Notes: a model not told the origin generated them from the letters alone. A stretch of DNA of 57,244 nucleotides from Mucilaginibacter xinganensis (GCA_026225055.1 JAMFSA010000122.1:1-57244); one strand, 5' to 3'. Counted from the first letter of the stretch, positions 26,706-36,780 are shown. A program made the numbers and translations.

Positions 26706-28385
26706 CTATAACTCATTAATTACTAATAGCGATACACCTTGTCGGGGCAATAAAATATTTATACTTGCCGATCCTCCTTTTGCAGTAATTTTAAATGGCT
26801 TGCCAATTGTTTGCAGTTGTCCGGCTTTTTCAAGTTCTGCTATTTGTTTTGCAGTAGGCTGTTGCGGCGATCCCATATTTTTCCAGGCAGTATATGAATT
26901 ACTATGCGTTTCATCCACTCTGTATTCCGTTACATTAACGCTGGTTGTTTCAGCAGGCAAGCCATCTACTGTTACTTTTACAGGCTCTCCGGCGCTCTGT
27001 TTATCTTTATCTGCATAATTCCAAACCAATATTGTCGCTGATTTTTTATCTTTTGCTGCAAGCGCGCCTATATCGGTTTGCTTACCACGAATACTGGAAT
27101 CAAGCACGGTTTGCATGTTGTATGCACGGTTGCTGATAACTACAACTCTTTCACCTTCCATCATACCCAGCATCCTGAAAACGTTTAATACCGGCTTATC
27201 AACGCCATTTGTAGCCAGGTCACGAAAACCTGCAAACCAGGGCTGGTTCTCAAATTCGAACGACCAGTTAACCGCACCTATCAGGTTTTCATGGTACATG
27301 TCTTTTAAATCATATATACGAGCTAATGCAGCCGCGGTATAGCTGGAATACATGGTGCCGTTTCTATAGGCATTCTCAGGGTTGGTAGCCATTCCACATG
27401 CGGCACAGCCTTCCGGGTCTGATTCACCAATAACAATAGGGATATTTTTAAGTTCAGCGAAAGAATTGATCTCCTTAAAATGACCATTGATATCGCTTAA
27501 TTGTCGCCTGATGCTCATTACAACGGTATCATTTTCTACCCTCGGCGAACCCTTTGCATGAAATAGCACCAGGTCAAGCGGTGAGCCTATCTTTCCTGTT
27601 ACATAATTAGTATCTGTAAGGCAATGTTTTAAAAAGCCGCCGAGCCATTTTTCTGCTCCGCCGGTTACATCAGGCCCGCCAACATGAGCGGTAGGTAAGG
27701 CGCGTTTAACACCGGCAGCGGCGTAATCATAAAGCTTGTAAAACTCAGGTGTTGTGCCTTTCCAGTAAGCGCCATTGGGTTCGTTCCAAACTTCCCAGTA
27801 CCAGCTTTCAACTTCCTTTTTTCCATAACGAGCTATGCAGTGGCTTACCCATTGATAGATCAGCTCTTCCCATTTTTTATAATCTTTTGGCGGATAAGCC
27901 CAACCGGTTTCAATGGTTCCGTAATCAACACCGGGTTTCCAGTGGTGCTGGTAGGGTTGAGGATGTACAGACAATGCTTCAGGCATAAAACCTATCTGTG
28001 CCAAAGGTTTCATGCCCCGCTTTATATAGGTATCAAATATACTGTCGGTTATATGGTAATTATATATCGCGTTTCCCTGTGCATCTTCCGTATAAATATT
28101 GGTCGATCCCCATTTTAAAGCTGGAATCCCATCTCCTGAGGTAAGTAAATTATGTGTGCGTACATATACAGGTACCGGGCTTAACGCTGCAAGCTCAGTA
28201 AGCAGCTTTTGCCCATCTTTCATATAAGTAAAGTTTGGTTCATCATAGCCATACCATGCCCATATAGGTTTCATTTCACCTTTGGTTTGCGCGAGGTTTA
28301 CCCGGATAACTGCTGGTGTATTTTGCGCGGTAACATGCACATCTGCTAAAAATAGCATAAGCAGGAACAAATAAAATGATTTCAT
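26706..28385 (-). CDS. GH39-family glycoside hydrolase (beta-xylosidase-like)
   Basis: This 559-aa exported enzyme has a signal peptide (MKSFYLFLLMLFLADVHVTAQ). ATG 28385 is chosen because it directly precedes this signal; an upstream in-frame ATG (28421) would add 12 residues with no signal character. The (beta/alpha)8 catalytic domain carries the acid/base in WEVWNEPNGAYWKG (E202) and a likely nucleophile in IVIGESDPEG (E321). The 119-residue spacing is close to that of characterised GH39 beta-xylosidases. A beta-sandwich follows. Family members act on xylosides, arabinosides or uronides, and the substrate cannot be settled here. It stands alone, away from the PUL, and is monocistronic. Confidence 0.85.
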   Translation of the reverse strand: MKSFYLFLLMLFLADVHVTAQNTPAVIRVNLAQTKGEMKPIWAWYGYDEPNFTYMKDGQKLLTELAALSPVPVYVRTHNLLTSGDGIPALKWGSTNIYTEDAQGNAIYNYHITDSIFDTYIKRGMKPLAQIGFMPEALSVHPQPYQHHWKPGVDYGTIETGWAYPPKDYKKWEELIYQWVSHCIARYGKKEVESWYWEVWNEPNGAYWKGTTPEFYKLYDYAAAGVKRALPTAHVGGPDVTGGAEKWLGGFLKHCLTDTNYVTGKIGSPLDLVLFHAKGSPRVENDTVVMSIRRQLSDINGHFKEINSFAELKNIPIVIGESDPEGCAACGMATNPENAYRNGTMYSSYTAAALARIYDLKDMYHENLIGAVNWSFEFENQPWFAGFRDLATNGVDKPVLNVFRMLGMMEGERVVVISNRAYNMQTVLDSSIRGKQTDIGALAAKDKKSATILVWNYADKDKQSAGEPVKVTVDGLPAETTSVNVTEYRVDETHSNSYTAWKNMGSPQQPTAKQIAELEKAGQLQTIGKPFKITAKGGSASINILLPRQGVSLLVINEL

Positions 28386-28601
28386 TGGTTTGGTTATATA
28401 GGTTATACGGGAACAGAACACGATTTACAAGCCCGTATTTTTATACGGTATTTTTTGCAAATTATAATTAATTCCGGTCATTAGTGTTATTGAAACAATT
28501 ATAATTTTTAGCGCTGTGTTAGCTGTTCCTAAAATGACGGGATTGGTGAGAATGAATGGTTGTAATCTAAGGAATAATTGCTGGTAAATTGTAGTTAGGA
28601 T

Positions 28602-28632
28602 ATGTCACAGCTATATTAATAAAGCTGTGATA
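28602..28632. repeat. Hairpin in the gap upstream of the GH39 gene
   Basis: TCACAGCT and AGCTGTGA (28605-28612 with 28623-28630) form an 8-bp perfect stem, extendable by about 3 pairs (including one G-T), with a 10-nt AT loop. It lies in the 330-bp gap between the GH39 gene and the DUF3606-like gene, both on the minus strand. It may end the small-gene transcript, but no T-tract follows. Confidence 0.35.
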
Positions 28633-28715
28633 TCGCGGATCGCTTTGAGAAAGTACCGCCGAAATTTAAAAACTGATCATACAATAGCCTGTTGCTACTG
28701 TATGATCAACAAAGC

Positions 28716-28889
28716 TTATAAAGAATATTGTAAGTTCTTAACGTAGTTTTCTACTGCTGAGGCAAAGGTTCCACCTTGTTTAAGCACGGCGATCAGTTCC
28801 TCTTTGGCTATACCAAATTCTTTCGACCAGTAATTTAAATCCTGCTCTTCGCTTGTATTAACTACCTGATTTTGAGTTTGATTTTCCAT
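28716..28889 (-). CDS. DUF3606-like small protein, 57 aa
   Basis: This short ORF encodes MENQTQNQVVNTSEEQDLNY, then WSKEFGIAKEELIAVLKQGG, and ends NLQYSL. The D-x-NYW-x-KEFG-x-xKEEL pattern is typical of DUF3606 proteins, which are 55-65 aa with a helix-turn-helix-like fold and unknown function, common in Sphingobacteria and Cytophagia. The length fits the family. It is a plausible stress- or stationary-phase small protein, but no function is shown. It lies between the GH39 gene and a CHC2 zinc-ribbon gene, all on the minus strand, and appears to be independently transcribed. Confidence 0.75.
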   Translation of the reverse strand: MENQTQNQVVNTSEEQDLNYWSKEFGIAKEELIAVLKQGGTFASAVENYVKNLQYSL

Positions 28890-28974
28890 AATTGAATAAT
28901 TTAAAATCTAATTACAATTTTAACTATTAATCGTGAAGTTATTGTTAATTCAATATTAACAATGGGTTAATTTA

Positions 28975-29229
28975 TTATAATCGATCTTTCTTCCTGCCTG
29001 AAAGTGCCTGTGAAAACTCATGTGTTCCGCCTTCAAGCCCACAGCCAAAGCACTTAAAAAGATCCTTTGCCGGATAAACCATAAATGATTCCGCATTATC
29101 GTCATGAAAAGGGCAATTACCTTTAAGTATTTTTCGGCTTTCCTGTAATTGTACGTGTTTCGATATCAGTGAGACGAGTGCTGTTTGCTGGGTGGACGGT
29201 ATGGGTGGCATAGTTATAAGGGTTAGCAA
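28975..29229 (-). CDS. Stand-alone CHC2-type zinc-ribbon protein (DnaG N-terminal-like)
   Basis: This 84-aa protein consists almost entirely of a primase-type CHC2 zinc ribbon. The ligands are C39, H42, C60 and C63 (GNCPFHDDN ... FKCFGCG), the C-x2-H...C-x2-C pattern of DnaG. No TOPRIM polymerase domain follows, so it cannot prime DNA alone. Full DnaG is over 600 aa, so this is either an orphan domain protein or the remnant of a primase from a mobile element. M7 (29211) is an alternative start. No phage or plasmid gene is adjacent. Confidence 0.75.
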   Translation of the reverse strand: MLTLITMPPIPSTQQTALVSLISKHVQLQESRKILKGNCPFHDDNAESFMVYPAKDLFKCFGCGLEGGTHEFSQALSGRKKDRL

Positions 29230-29439
29230 ACATACAAAACAGCGGCAAAAAACCCTGACGAAATTCCACTTTTAGTTAAGTATTTCTAATATATCCTTTA
29301 CGAGTGCAACGGTATTTTCGTGTTTGTAATCAACATAAATGAATTTTTAATAGTTAGCCCAGCTTATAGTAAGCTGAAAAGTATAAATAAATCATTTGCT
29401 TATCCGGGTTAAATTGTGTTATTTCCCGAAAATATACCA

Positions 29440-30522
29440 ATGGCTGTTCAAACCTATTCCATCATTGTAGCAAGCGGCAGCTATATACCTTCCGTCGTAA
29501 TTAAAAATTCAGATTTTTTACAGCATGAGTTTTTTGATGCAGATGGTCGGGCATTAACCAAGACCAACGAAGTTATCATTTCTCAACTGGAAACGATAAC
29601 GGGCATTAAAGAGCGGAGATATGTGACGGATGATCTGGTGACATCGGATATCGCTTATTTGGCTGCCCGGGATGCGCTTGAATCAGGTGGTATTGACGCA
29701 GAATCGCTTGATTATATCATCGTGGCTCATAATTTTGGTGATGTTAGTTCTCAGATACCGGTAAGCGATATGGTGCCAGCATTGGCATCCCGTGTTAAAC
29801 ACCGGCTGGGTATTGTTAACCCCCGTACCGTTGCTTATGACCTGCCATTTGGCTGCGCCGGTTGGCTACAGGGTTTGATACAGGCGGATGGCTATCTGCG
29901 TTCGGGAGAGGCAACTAAAGTGTTAGTAATAGGCGCTGAGACACTTTCCAGGATCAGTGACCCGCATGACCGCGACTGCATGATATTTGCAGATGGGGCA
30001 GGGGCAGTGGTTTTGGAGGCCAGGGAAAGCGCTGTTCCTATCGGTATACTCGCGCATCATTCGGAAACGTTTGCTGATGAATTGGTGTTTGCTTTAAAAA
30101 TGGGCGCCTCCAATAAACCCGGATTCGGAGTTCACCGCTTGTTTCTGAAAATGAATGGACGTAAGGTATATGAACAGGTATTGAAAATAGTACCCGGAGT
30201 AATCAAAAAATGCATAGACAAGACTGGTTTAACATTAAAAGATATTCATAAGGTATTGATCCATCAAGCTAATAATAAAATGGATGAGGCGATACTGAAA
30301 CTTTTGTTTGAACTTTATGAAATAAAATCCATTCCTGATAAAATCATGCCCATGACCATATCATGGCTGGGTAATAGCTCGGTTGCAACCTTGCCAACTT
30401 TATACGATCTGGTTAGTAAAGCACATATGCCGGAGCAACAATTTAACAAAGGCGAGGTTATTTTATTTGCCGCCGTTGGTGCGGGTATGAATGTTAATGC
30501 CCTGGTTTATAAAAATGTTTAA
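29440..30522 (+). CDS. 3-oxoacyl-ACP synthase III (KAS III/FabH-like)
   Basis: This 360-aa thiolase-fold condensing enzyme starts at ATG 29440. An upstream in-frame GTG at 29416 is less likely, since family members begin right at the first strand. The catalytic triad is C139 (DLPFGCAGWLQG), H275 (VLIHQANNK) and N312 (SWLGNSSVATLPTL). KAS III enzymes condense an acyl-CoA starter with malonyl-ACP. Outside fatty-acid operons, such paralogues may serve pigment, resorcinol or special lipid synthesis. No acp, fabD or aryl-polyene genes are adjacent, so the exact pathway is unknown. A methyltransferase gene follows after about 150-200 bp. Confidence 0.88.
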   Translation: MAVQTYSIIVASGSYIPSVVIKNSDFLQHEFFDADGRALTKTNEVIISQLETITGIKERRYVTDDLVTSDIAYLAARDALESGGIDAESLDYIIVAHNFGDVSSQIPVSDMVPALASRVKHRLGIVNPRTVAYDLPFGCAGWLQGLIQADGYLRSGEATKVLVIGAETLSRISDPHDRDCMIFADGAGAVVLEARESAVPIGILAHHSETFADELVFALKMGASNKPGFGVHRLFLKMNGRKVYEQVLKIVPGVIKKCIDKTGLTLKDIHKVLIHQANNKMDEAILKLLFELYEIKSIPDKIMPMTISWLGNSSVATLPTLYDLVSKAHMPEQQFNKGEVILFAAVGAGMNVNALVYKNV

Positions 30523-30600
30523 AGCTGGGCTGTATTTCTCATAACCATCGCCACAATGCTTTTTTGCTGGTTTACGTTTCAATGCTACATCCAAAATCTA

Positions 30601-30634
30601 TTTGTAAACAACTTTTATTTGGTGGCTACATTTG
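30601..30634 (+). promoter_or_regulatory. Candidate promoter for the methyltransferase gene
   Basis: TTTG (30601-30604) and TACATTTG (30627-30634) fit the Bacteroidota -33/-7 layout, although the 22-nt spacer is slightly long. A second TACATTTG at 30677-30684 lies inside the longest reading frame. If that one is used, translation would have to start at ATG 30720. Confidence 0.4.
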
Positions 30635-30671
30635 TAACAGATGTATATCAAAAAAACGTTGAGCTATTTGA

Positions 30672-31397
30672 ATGCTTACATTTGCCATCTTGAACTTTGG
30701 TTTAAATGTTCCCGGTGCTATGAAGAAAGTGATCTATCATATTTTAACATCTCTTATAAAAAGAGAGAAGCTTATTGCTATACTAAGTGATAAAGAAGAG
30801 AAAGAATTACTCGCTTTTAAAAAAGGTGGTTATTTGTATGATATCGGCTGGATCAATTCATTGAGCACCGGAACTATTATTGACAAGGAAGGCAAACCGC
30901 TGCCCTGGGTTACTTATCCCTATATAAAATTTATTGAGGAAAGACTTAAGAATGGTTTTGAGATCTTTGAATTTGGAAGCGGTAATTCAACGCTTTATTA
31001 TGCTGATAAAGTTGCCGCGGTATACAGCGTTGAAAATAACGAGTTCTGGTATGATAAAATAAAAACTACCATGCCATCAAATGTTAAATTATTTTATTGC
31101 GAATTGGTATATGGGGGAGAGTATTGCCAATATGCCACTCAAACCGGCAATAAATATGATATGATAATAGTTGATGGTAGAGACCGGGTAAATTGTTGTA
31201 AAAATAATTTGCCGGCGCTTAAATCAACAGGGGTAATAGTGCTTGATGATTCAGAAAGGGTGCAATATGCTCCTGGTATTAATTTTCTGATAGAGAAAGG
31301 ATTTAAGAGGATTGATTTTTGGGGAACGGCTCCTACAGTAAACTATCTGAAATGCACAACCGTATTTTACCGGGATAATAATTGTTTAGGTATATAG
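30672..31397 (+). CDS. Class I SAM-dependent methyltransferase-like protein
   Basis: The 241-aa protein contains a Rossmann methyltransferase core: motif I reads FEFGSGNSTLYYADKVAAVYSVE at about 97-119, and DMIIVDGRDR at about 162-171 marks the motif II region. It resembles small methyltransferases of surface-glycan clusters, but the substrate is unknown. The last residues after the catalytic core end at NNCLGI, and the stop codon lies within a large hairpin. The start is uncertain: ATG 30672 gives 241 aa, while ATG 30720 gives 225 aa and would suit an alternative internal promoter. Confidence 0.75.
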   Translation: MLTFAILNFGLNVPGAMKKVIYHILTSLIKREKLIAILSDKEEKELLAFKKGGYLYDIGWINSLSTGTIIDKEGKPLPWVTYPYIKFIEERLKNGFEIFEFGSGNSTLYYADKVAAVYSVENNEFWYDKIKTTMPSNVKLFYCELVYGGEYCQYATQTGNKYDMIIVDGRDRVNCCKNNLPALKSTGVIVLDDSERVQYAPGINFLIEKGFKRIDFWGTAPTVNYLKCTTVFYRDNNCLGI

Positions 31398-31427
31398 TAT
31401 ACTTCTGAATACTATACCTAAACAATT
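31380..31427. terminator. Long hairpin between convergent genes
   Basis: AATTGTTTAGGTATA (31380-31394) pairs perfectly over 15 bp with TATACCTAAACAATT (31413-31427). The stem continues for about 4 pairs after a TA bulge around a short loop. It covers the stop codon of the methyltransferase and lies 17 bp before the end of the convergent Ig-repeat gene. It probably acts as a shared bidirectional terminator, although the T-tracts are weak. Confidence 0.6.
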
Positions 31428-31443
31428 ATATCTGTTTAATTTA

Positions 31444-34400
31444 TTACTTAATAATAGTTACAGAGCCTGAGATTACCTGGTTTTTAACTTTGGTATCAAT
31501 TACATAATAATATACACCCATTGGTAATGGGCTGCCATTATAGGTTCCATCCCATGGTGTGTTATATCCTACAGAATGAAATACTTTTGACCCATATCTG
31601 TCGAAAACATCAATAGTAGCATTATAATAAGCAATCAGCCCAACAACGTTCCATTGATCATTTATGCCATCACCATTAGGCGTAAACGCATTAGGCACGT
31701 TTAGTTGAGGCGATACTACTACATTCATTGAACTTGTACTGGTACAACCTAAACTATCAGTAACTAAAAGCGTGTAAGTGAGATCCTGATCTCCGATAAT
31801 GACAGGATTTTTTACCGTATTATCATTTATGTCAATCTTTGGTGTCCATAAATATTTAACAGCAGGATCACTTACTGTAGGTGTTAAGGTTATTTTACTG
31901 CCACGTAAAACATACCTGGTACCGCCGGCATTAACTGTTGGTGGTGGCATAAAAGTTATAGTCAAACTGTCGGTTGGTTGATAGCATGGACTGCCTGAAT
32001 TATTTGTTAAATATAATTTTACTGAGCCTTGTTTTATATCATCAGCACCTGGTACATAAACTGCATTTAAAGTATTGGCATTTGGAAGAAAACTTCCAGT
32101 CCCTCCAGACCATTTGCCACCTGTTGCACCCACTGCTGTTATTGTGCCTTTTAATTGAACGGTCGTGGTTTGCGAACAAACATTCATGTTACTTCCTGCA
32201 TCTTCACCCGGAAACACTTTAAATGTTATTTTAAGGGAGGATGTTGAATTAGTGCAACCAGCCTTATTGGTAGACGATAAAGTAAGTACAACAGAACCGT
32301 TTGCGATATCCTGAGCAGAAGGGACGTATTGAACATTTTGTATTGAATCAGCCCTTGGAAGAAAATTATTGTTATTAGAGGATGATGTCCAAATACCTGT
32401 AGTTGAGCCTCCTGATATGCTTCCGTGAAGTATTACTGTTGGTGATACCAGGCAAACGTCCTGATCGGGGCCAGCGTTTGAAACAGGTGGGTCATCTACT
32501 TCTACAGTAGTGGTTGCGGGAGGGCTGGTACATCCACTGATGATCAGGTATACGCTATATACACCACTTGCACTTTTATCGGCAGAGCTGATAGTAGGGT
32601 TTTGTAAAGTAGATGTAAAGCCGTTTGGCCCCGTCCATTGATATTTTGCATTAGCAACTGCATCAGTGCTTAATTGAATAGTGCTACTTACGCATACTGG
32701 TGAGTTACTGTTAGTTCCAGTAGCAGCGGCAGGTACAAAATTAACCGCTGCTGCATAGGTGAATGGTGTTGATGCCGCACATCCGTTAGCCATTGGTATA
32801 ATAATGTAATTAACTTTTATAGGTGAATTGCTGGTATTTACCAACGCCTCATTAATTGTTGATGTTGTTTGATTTGATACAGCTGGATTGCTTATACCGG
32901 CTACCGCTGCGCGACTCCAGGTAAATGTAGTTGATGGTATATTTGATGTAATAGCATAGCTTTGAGGCACACTACTACAAGCTACTCCAGCATTAGGACT
33001 GGTTATAGTTACCGCCGGGTTAACAGTAACAGTCAGATTGAATGGCACACCATCGCAAGTTGAATTATAATAGTTAAATACATAGGTTACATTAATAGGG
33101 GCATTTGTAGTATTAAATAAAACCTCCTGTATTGTACCAGTTTGCCCCGATACTGGTGAGTTTTTTATGCCTGTTACAGCTGCCCGTGTCCATGTATAGG
33201 CAGTTGTTGGGTCATTAAATTGAACTGTATAATTACTGGCAATACCATAGCATACAGTAGCAACGGCCGCGCTTTTTACATATGGTTTTGGATTTACAGT
33301 AACAACGTAGGAAAATGCAGCACCCGAACAGCTATTGGCTAATGGAGTAATAAGATATGTTACATTGATTGGTAATAGGGTAGTGTTTGTTAAAGTTTCG
33401 GTAATACTTGCTGATGTTTGGCCAGAAACTGCTGTGTTACTAATTCCTGCTACAGCTGCACGTTTCCATGAAAAAGCAGCTGTAGCAATATTTGAGGTTA
33501 TAGTATAAGTTTGTGGTTCACCACTGCATATATTAGCTGAAGGAAGGCTTGTTATTTGTGGCAACGGATTAATTACGACATTAACCTTGGTTCTGGTAAC
33601 TGTACATGTGTTGCCTGTGGTTTGAACATAGTAAGACGTATTTGAAGTTAGAGGTGGTGTTATAAATGGGTTACTTACCGATACCAGGTTACCACCAACA
33701 GGTGCATCATACCATACGTAAGTGCCCGCTGCCGTTCCTGCACCACTAGCTGTAAGTGTTGCCGAAGAATTGCTGCATATAGGCCCAATAGCTGCTACCG
33801 CCGGTTGAGCGGATAATGGAGTAATATTAACAGTTACGGCTGTCCTGGTACTCGTTAAGCTCGCTACGGTAGTTTGTACGTAATAGGTGGTAGGATTTGT
33901 TAATGCAGGGGTTGTGAATGAAGCTCCTGTTGCTAATGGAGTTCCGCCTGTGGCAACTGCATACCAAACATAATCTCCGCCAGGAGCTGTTGCAGTTAAT
34001 ATGGCAGTGGAGCCCGGGCAAATTGATGTACTCGCGGCTGTTGGCGCTTTAGGTATTGTGAAAGTAGTAAATGTTATGGTTACTGAAGCTGATTTGTTAC
34101 CGCAGGGTGCTTCGGGATTACTTGTAGTTAATGTAAGCTTTACAGATGTTTCACCAGCCTTTGGCGTATAAATAGCAGTTAATGAAGTTTGATTTATAAA
34201 TGTTCCTTTCCCACCGGTCCACTTTACCGTTACACCTGGTGGGCCATTTAAAGTACCAGCTAACTGAACTGGTGTATTAAGTGGTACCGATTGATTTGGG
34301 CCGGCATTTAAGGTTATTGGCTCACTGATAATCAGAGTTTCTGATTTTATTGCAGTAGGGCAAGACCCACTCGATATTGTATTGGTTATAGTGTATGCTC

Positions 34401-36780
34401 CGGGCTTACTTTTTTTCAGATTAACTTCGCCTGTTGATGCATTAAAGAACACCAGATCAGGAGATGATGCTGTAAATATACCCGCGCTGCCCGAGCCAGT
34501 AAAAACGGCCACAGGATTAGTTCCATCCTGGCAAACAGGGCTATTTATAGAGAATGTAGCATCAGGGTTTGTAGTAATAACTATAGTGGTGCTGGATGTT
34601 GATGTACATGTGCCTGCTCCTGAATAAGAAACCTGATATTTGCGGGGAGTACTTGTCGCGGTGTTGATAGTACCCGTTGATGGGTCGATGGTTAAACCTG
34701 CAGGTATTGCGCTGAACGTTCCACCCGGGTTGTTAATTATAGGCGTTTGATTCCCTCCGCCATTAACACAAAATGTGCCCGACGAATACTGAAACTGCGG
34801 GCTGGGTATAGAAATTACCTGTGCAATAACTGAGGTAAGTTGGCTTGTACATGAGGTAGGAGATATGTTTTCAACATAATAAACGGTATTTGCTGCTAAA
34901 GGCGGAGTGGTATATGTAGTGCCGGTAGCTAATAGATTTCCGTTACTGGCTGCATCATACCATTGGAAAGTACCACTGCCTGCACTTGCTGTTAAAGTTT
35001 GTGCCAGGCCCGGGCATACCGCCGGCCCGCTTGTTGCTTTGGGGGCAGCCGGAGCCGGATCAACGGTAACCGTTACCGCGGTACGAATAGTAGCACAGCC
35101 ATTTATTGTTGTGCCCTGTACATAATAAGTAGTAGTAGCGGTTAATGCAGGTGTAATATAGCTTGCACCCGATGATAAATAATTACCGCCTGTTGCTTTA
35201 TCATACCATGTATAACTGCTAAATCCGGATGCGGTAAGCGAGGCGGCATTCCCTGAGCAAACCGATGTACCTGTAGCTTTAGGGCCTGCCACCGGTGCAA
35301 GAATTGTAACTTTTACGGCCTTTCGCGAACTAACACAACCATTTACTGTTGTTTGCACATAGTAAGTGGTGGTGGCAGTTAATGTTGGTGTGGTATAACT
35401 GGAGTCAGTAGCTAATAGGTTTCCGCCGCTGGCACTGTCATACCATTGGTATATGCCTCCGGGAGCAGTTGCAGTTAACGTTACAGTTGAACCTGAACAT
35501 ATCAGTGGCTCAGAAACTGATGGGGCGTTTGGCGGAGTGTTTATTATAACAGTTATTGGTGTACGGCTGCTTGTACATGATGCGTTACTGTTTTGAACAT
35601 AATAAGTTGCAGAATGGTTAAGAACTGGAGTAGTATAAGTTACAGTATTTGATAGCAAACTTCCTCCAGCAGGGGCGCTGTACCATTGATATGTCCCTGA
35701 AGGTGTAGTGCTGGCCGTTAATATGATGCTGTTGTTAGGGCAAATGGTATCTGTTTGTGCAACTGGCGGAGTTGGGTTGGCATTTACAGTAACAGTTACC
35801 GGGATTCTTTGACTAACACATTGGTTAACGGATGTTTGTACATAATACGTAGTTGTGGCTGTTAACGAAGGTGTAGTGTAATCAGGGCTTGAAATTAAAG
35901 AGGTACCGCCGGAAGGTACATCAAACCAGTCAAATATTCCGAATGATGCATCAGCATGTAAGTGCGCTGAAGAACCTGAGCAAATAGTAATGTTTGCAGC
36001 CGTAGGCGTTGGAGGGGTGGCAATTACTCTTGCTGGTACTGCAAGGGTTGTACTGGTACAGCCATTTTTAATTGCTACTACATAGTAATTAATATTGGAT
36101 GTAATTGGAGGGGTGGTGTAGCTTGAAGAGCTGCTTACTAAATTACCACCAGAAGGCGCATCATACCACGAATAGCTGTCAGAGCCAGTTGCTGTTAGTG
36201 TAGCAGTGCTTCCCGAACAAACTGTATCTCCTTTTACTGTTGGATTACTAATGAAATTTGCAGTAACTATTGACCGCGGACTTGTACAACCGGAAATGGT
36301 CGTTTGTACATAAAATACAGTGTATTTCGTAATATTTTGCGTGGTATATGTGCTGCCGGTTCCTAAAAGATTTCCACCTACGGCAGCATCATACCATTGA
36401 TAATCACCACCAGGGCCTGTTGCAGTAAGTGTTGCCGGAGCATTAAGGCAAACCACTGCATTTTTTACCGTTGGCGGACTAAGATTTGCAACGTTGGTGA
36501 CGGTAGTTTGTTGTACAACAGGTTGGCAACCTGTTGATTTATCAGTTACCGTAACGGTATAAGTACCCGTTTTGTTTACTGTTATATTAGGGGTTGTTTC
36601 ACCTGTGCTCCAAATGTAGCTATATGGTAGCGTGCCGGCTGATGCTGAAGCGGTTAAAATTACACTGCTTCCCGGGCAAAGATTAGGGCTTGATGATGTA
36701 ATGGATACACTTAAAGTACATTGACTGTACCCTAAGAAAGATGAAAAGAGAAAAATTAAACCAAGTAAAGTACCCTTCAT
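31444..36780 (-). CDS. Giant Ig-like repeat surface protein with gliding-type (CHU_C) sorting domain
   Basis: This 1778-aa protein has a signal peptide (about 1-19). After a PKD-like module, about nine Ig_7-like modules of 75-85 aa repeat the pattern C-(S/P)-G-(S/N)...LTA...W(Y/F)D...GG...YTTP...YYVQ...C. A middle section with different beta modules interrupts them. Three related domains with the shared core (W.RAAV.GI.N..VS.QT) follow, then further Ig/PKD-like modules. The last 85 or so residues (NVPNAFTPNGDGINDQW to SGSVTIIK) are the gliding-motility-associated/CHU_C type B T9SS signal. It is therefore exported by the type IX system as a long surface fibre or adhesin. The gene appears monocistronic. 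Confidence 0.9.
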   Translation of the reverse strand: MKGTLLGLIFLFSSFLGYSQCTLSVSITSSSPNLCPGSSVILTASASAGTLPYSYIWSTGETTPNITVNKTGTYTVTVTDKSTGCQPVVQQTTVTNVANLSPPTVKNAVVCLNAPATLTATGPGGDYQWYDAAVGGNLLGTGSTYTTQNITKYTVFYVQTTISGCTSPRSIVTANFISNPTVKGDTVCSGSTATLTATGSDSYSWYDAPSGGNLVSSSSSYTTPPITSNINYYVVAIKNGCTSTTLAVPARVIATPPTPTAANITICSGSSAHLHADASFGIFDWFDVPSGGTSLISSPDYTTPSLTATTTYYVQTSVNQCVSQRIPVTVTVNANPTPPVAQTDTICPNNSIILTASTTPSGTYQWYSAPAGGSLLSNTVTYTTPVLNHSATYYVQNSNASCTSSRTPITVIINTPPNAPSVSEPLICSGSTVTLTATAPGGIYQWYDSASGGNLLATDSSYTTPTLTATTTYYVQTTVNGCVSSRKAVKVTILAPVAGPKATGTSVCSGNAASLTASGFSSYTWYDKATGGNYLSSGASYITPALTATTTYYVQGTTINGCATIRTAVTVTVDPAPAAPKATSGPAVCPGLAQTLTASAGSGTFQWYDAASNGNLLATGTTYTTPPLAANTVYYVENISPTSCTSQLTSVIAQVISIPSPQFQYSSGTFCVNGGGNQTPIINNPGGTFSAIPAGLTIDPSTGTINTATSTPRKYQVSYSGAGTCTSTSSTTIVITTNPDATFSINSPVCQDGTNPVAVFTGSGSAGIFTASSPDLVFFNASTGEVNLKKSKPGAYTITNTISSGSCPTAIKSETLIISEPITLNAGPNQSVPLNTPVQLAGTLNGPPGVTVKWTGGKGTFINQTSLTAIYTPKAGETSVKLTLTTSNPEAPCGNKSASVTITFTTFTIPKAPTAASTSICPGSTAILTATAPGGDYVWYAVATGGTPLATGASFTTPALTNPTTYYVQTTVASLTSTRTAVTVNITPLSAQPAVAAIGPICSNSSATLTASGAGTAAGTYVWYDAPVGGNLVSVSNPFITPPLTSNTSYYVQTTGNTCTVTRTKVNVVINPLPQITSLPSANICSGEPQTYTITSNIATAAFSWKRAAVAGISNTAVSGQTSASITETLTNTTLLPINVTYLITPLANSCSGAAFSYVVTVNPKPYVKSAAVATVCYGIASNYTVQFNDPTTAYTWTRAAVTGIKNSPVSGQTGTIQEVLFNTTNAPINVTYVFNYYNSTCDGVPFNLTVTVNPAVTITSPNAGVACSSVPQSYAITSNIPSTTFTWSRAAVAGISNPAVSNQTTSTINEALVNTSNSPIKVNYIIIPMANGCAASTPFTYAAAVNFVPAAATGTNSNSPVCVSSTIQLSTDAVANAKYQWTGPNGFTSTLQNPTISSADKSASGVYSVYLIISGCTSPPATTTVEVDDPPVSNAGPDQDVCLVSPTVILHGSISGGSTTGIWTSSSNNNNFLPRADSIQNVQYVPSAQDIANGSVVLTLSSTNKAGCTNSTSSLKITFKVFPGEDAGSNMNVCSQTTTVQLKGTITAVGATGGKWSGGTGSFLPNANTLNAVYVPGADDIKQGSVKLYLTNNSGSPCYQPTDSLTITFMPPPTVNAGGTRYVLRGSKITLTPTVSDPAVKYLWTPKIDINDNTVKNPVIIGDQDLTYTLLVTDSLGCTSTSSMNVVVSPQLNVPNAFTPNGDGINDQWNVVGLIAYYNATIDVFDRYGSKVFHSVGYNTPWDGTYNGSPLPMGVYYYVIDTKVKNQVISGSVTIIK

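Noticed and set aside
33500..36500. Direct repeats that might suggest a CRISPR array or tandem repeat locus
   Set aside because: They are codons of the repeated Ig modules inside one long open reading frame. Repeat length and spacing do not fit CRISPR.
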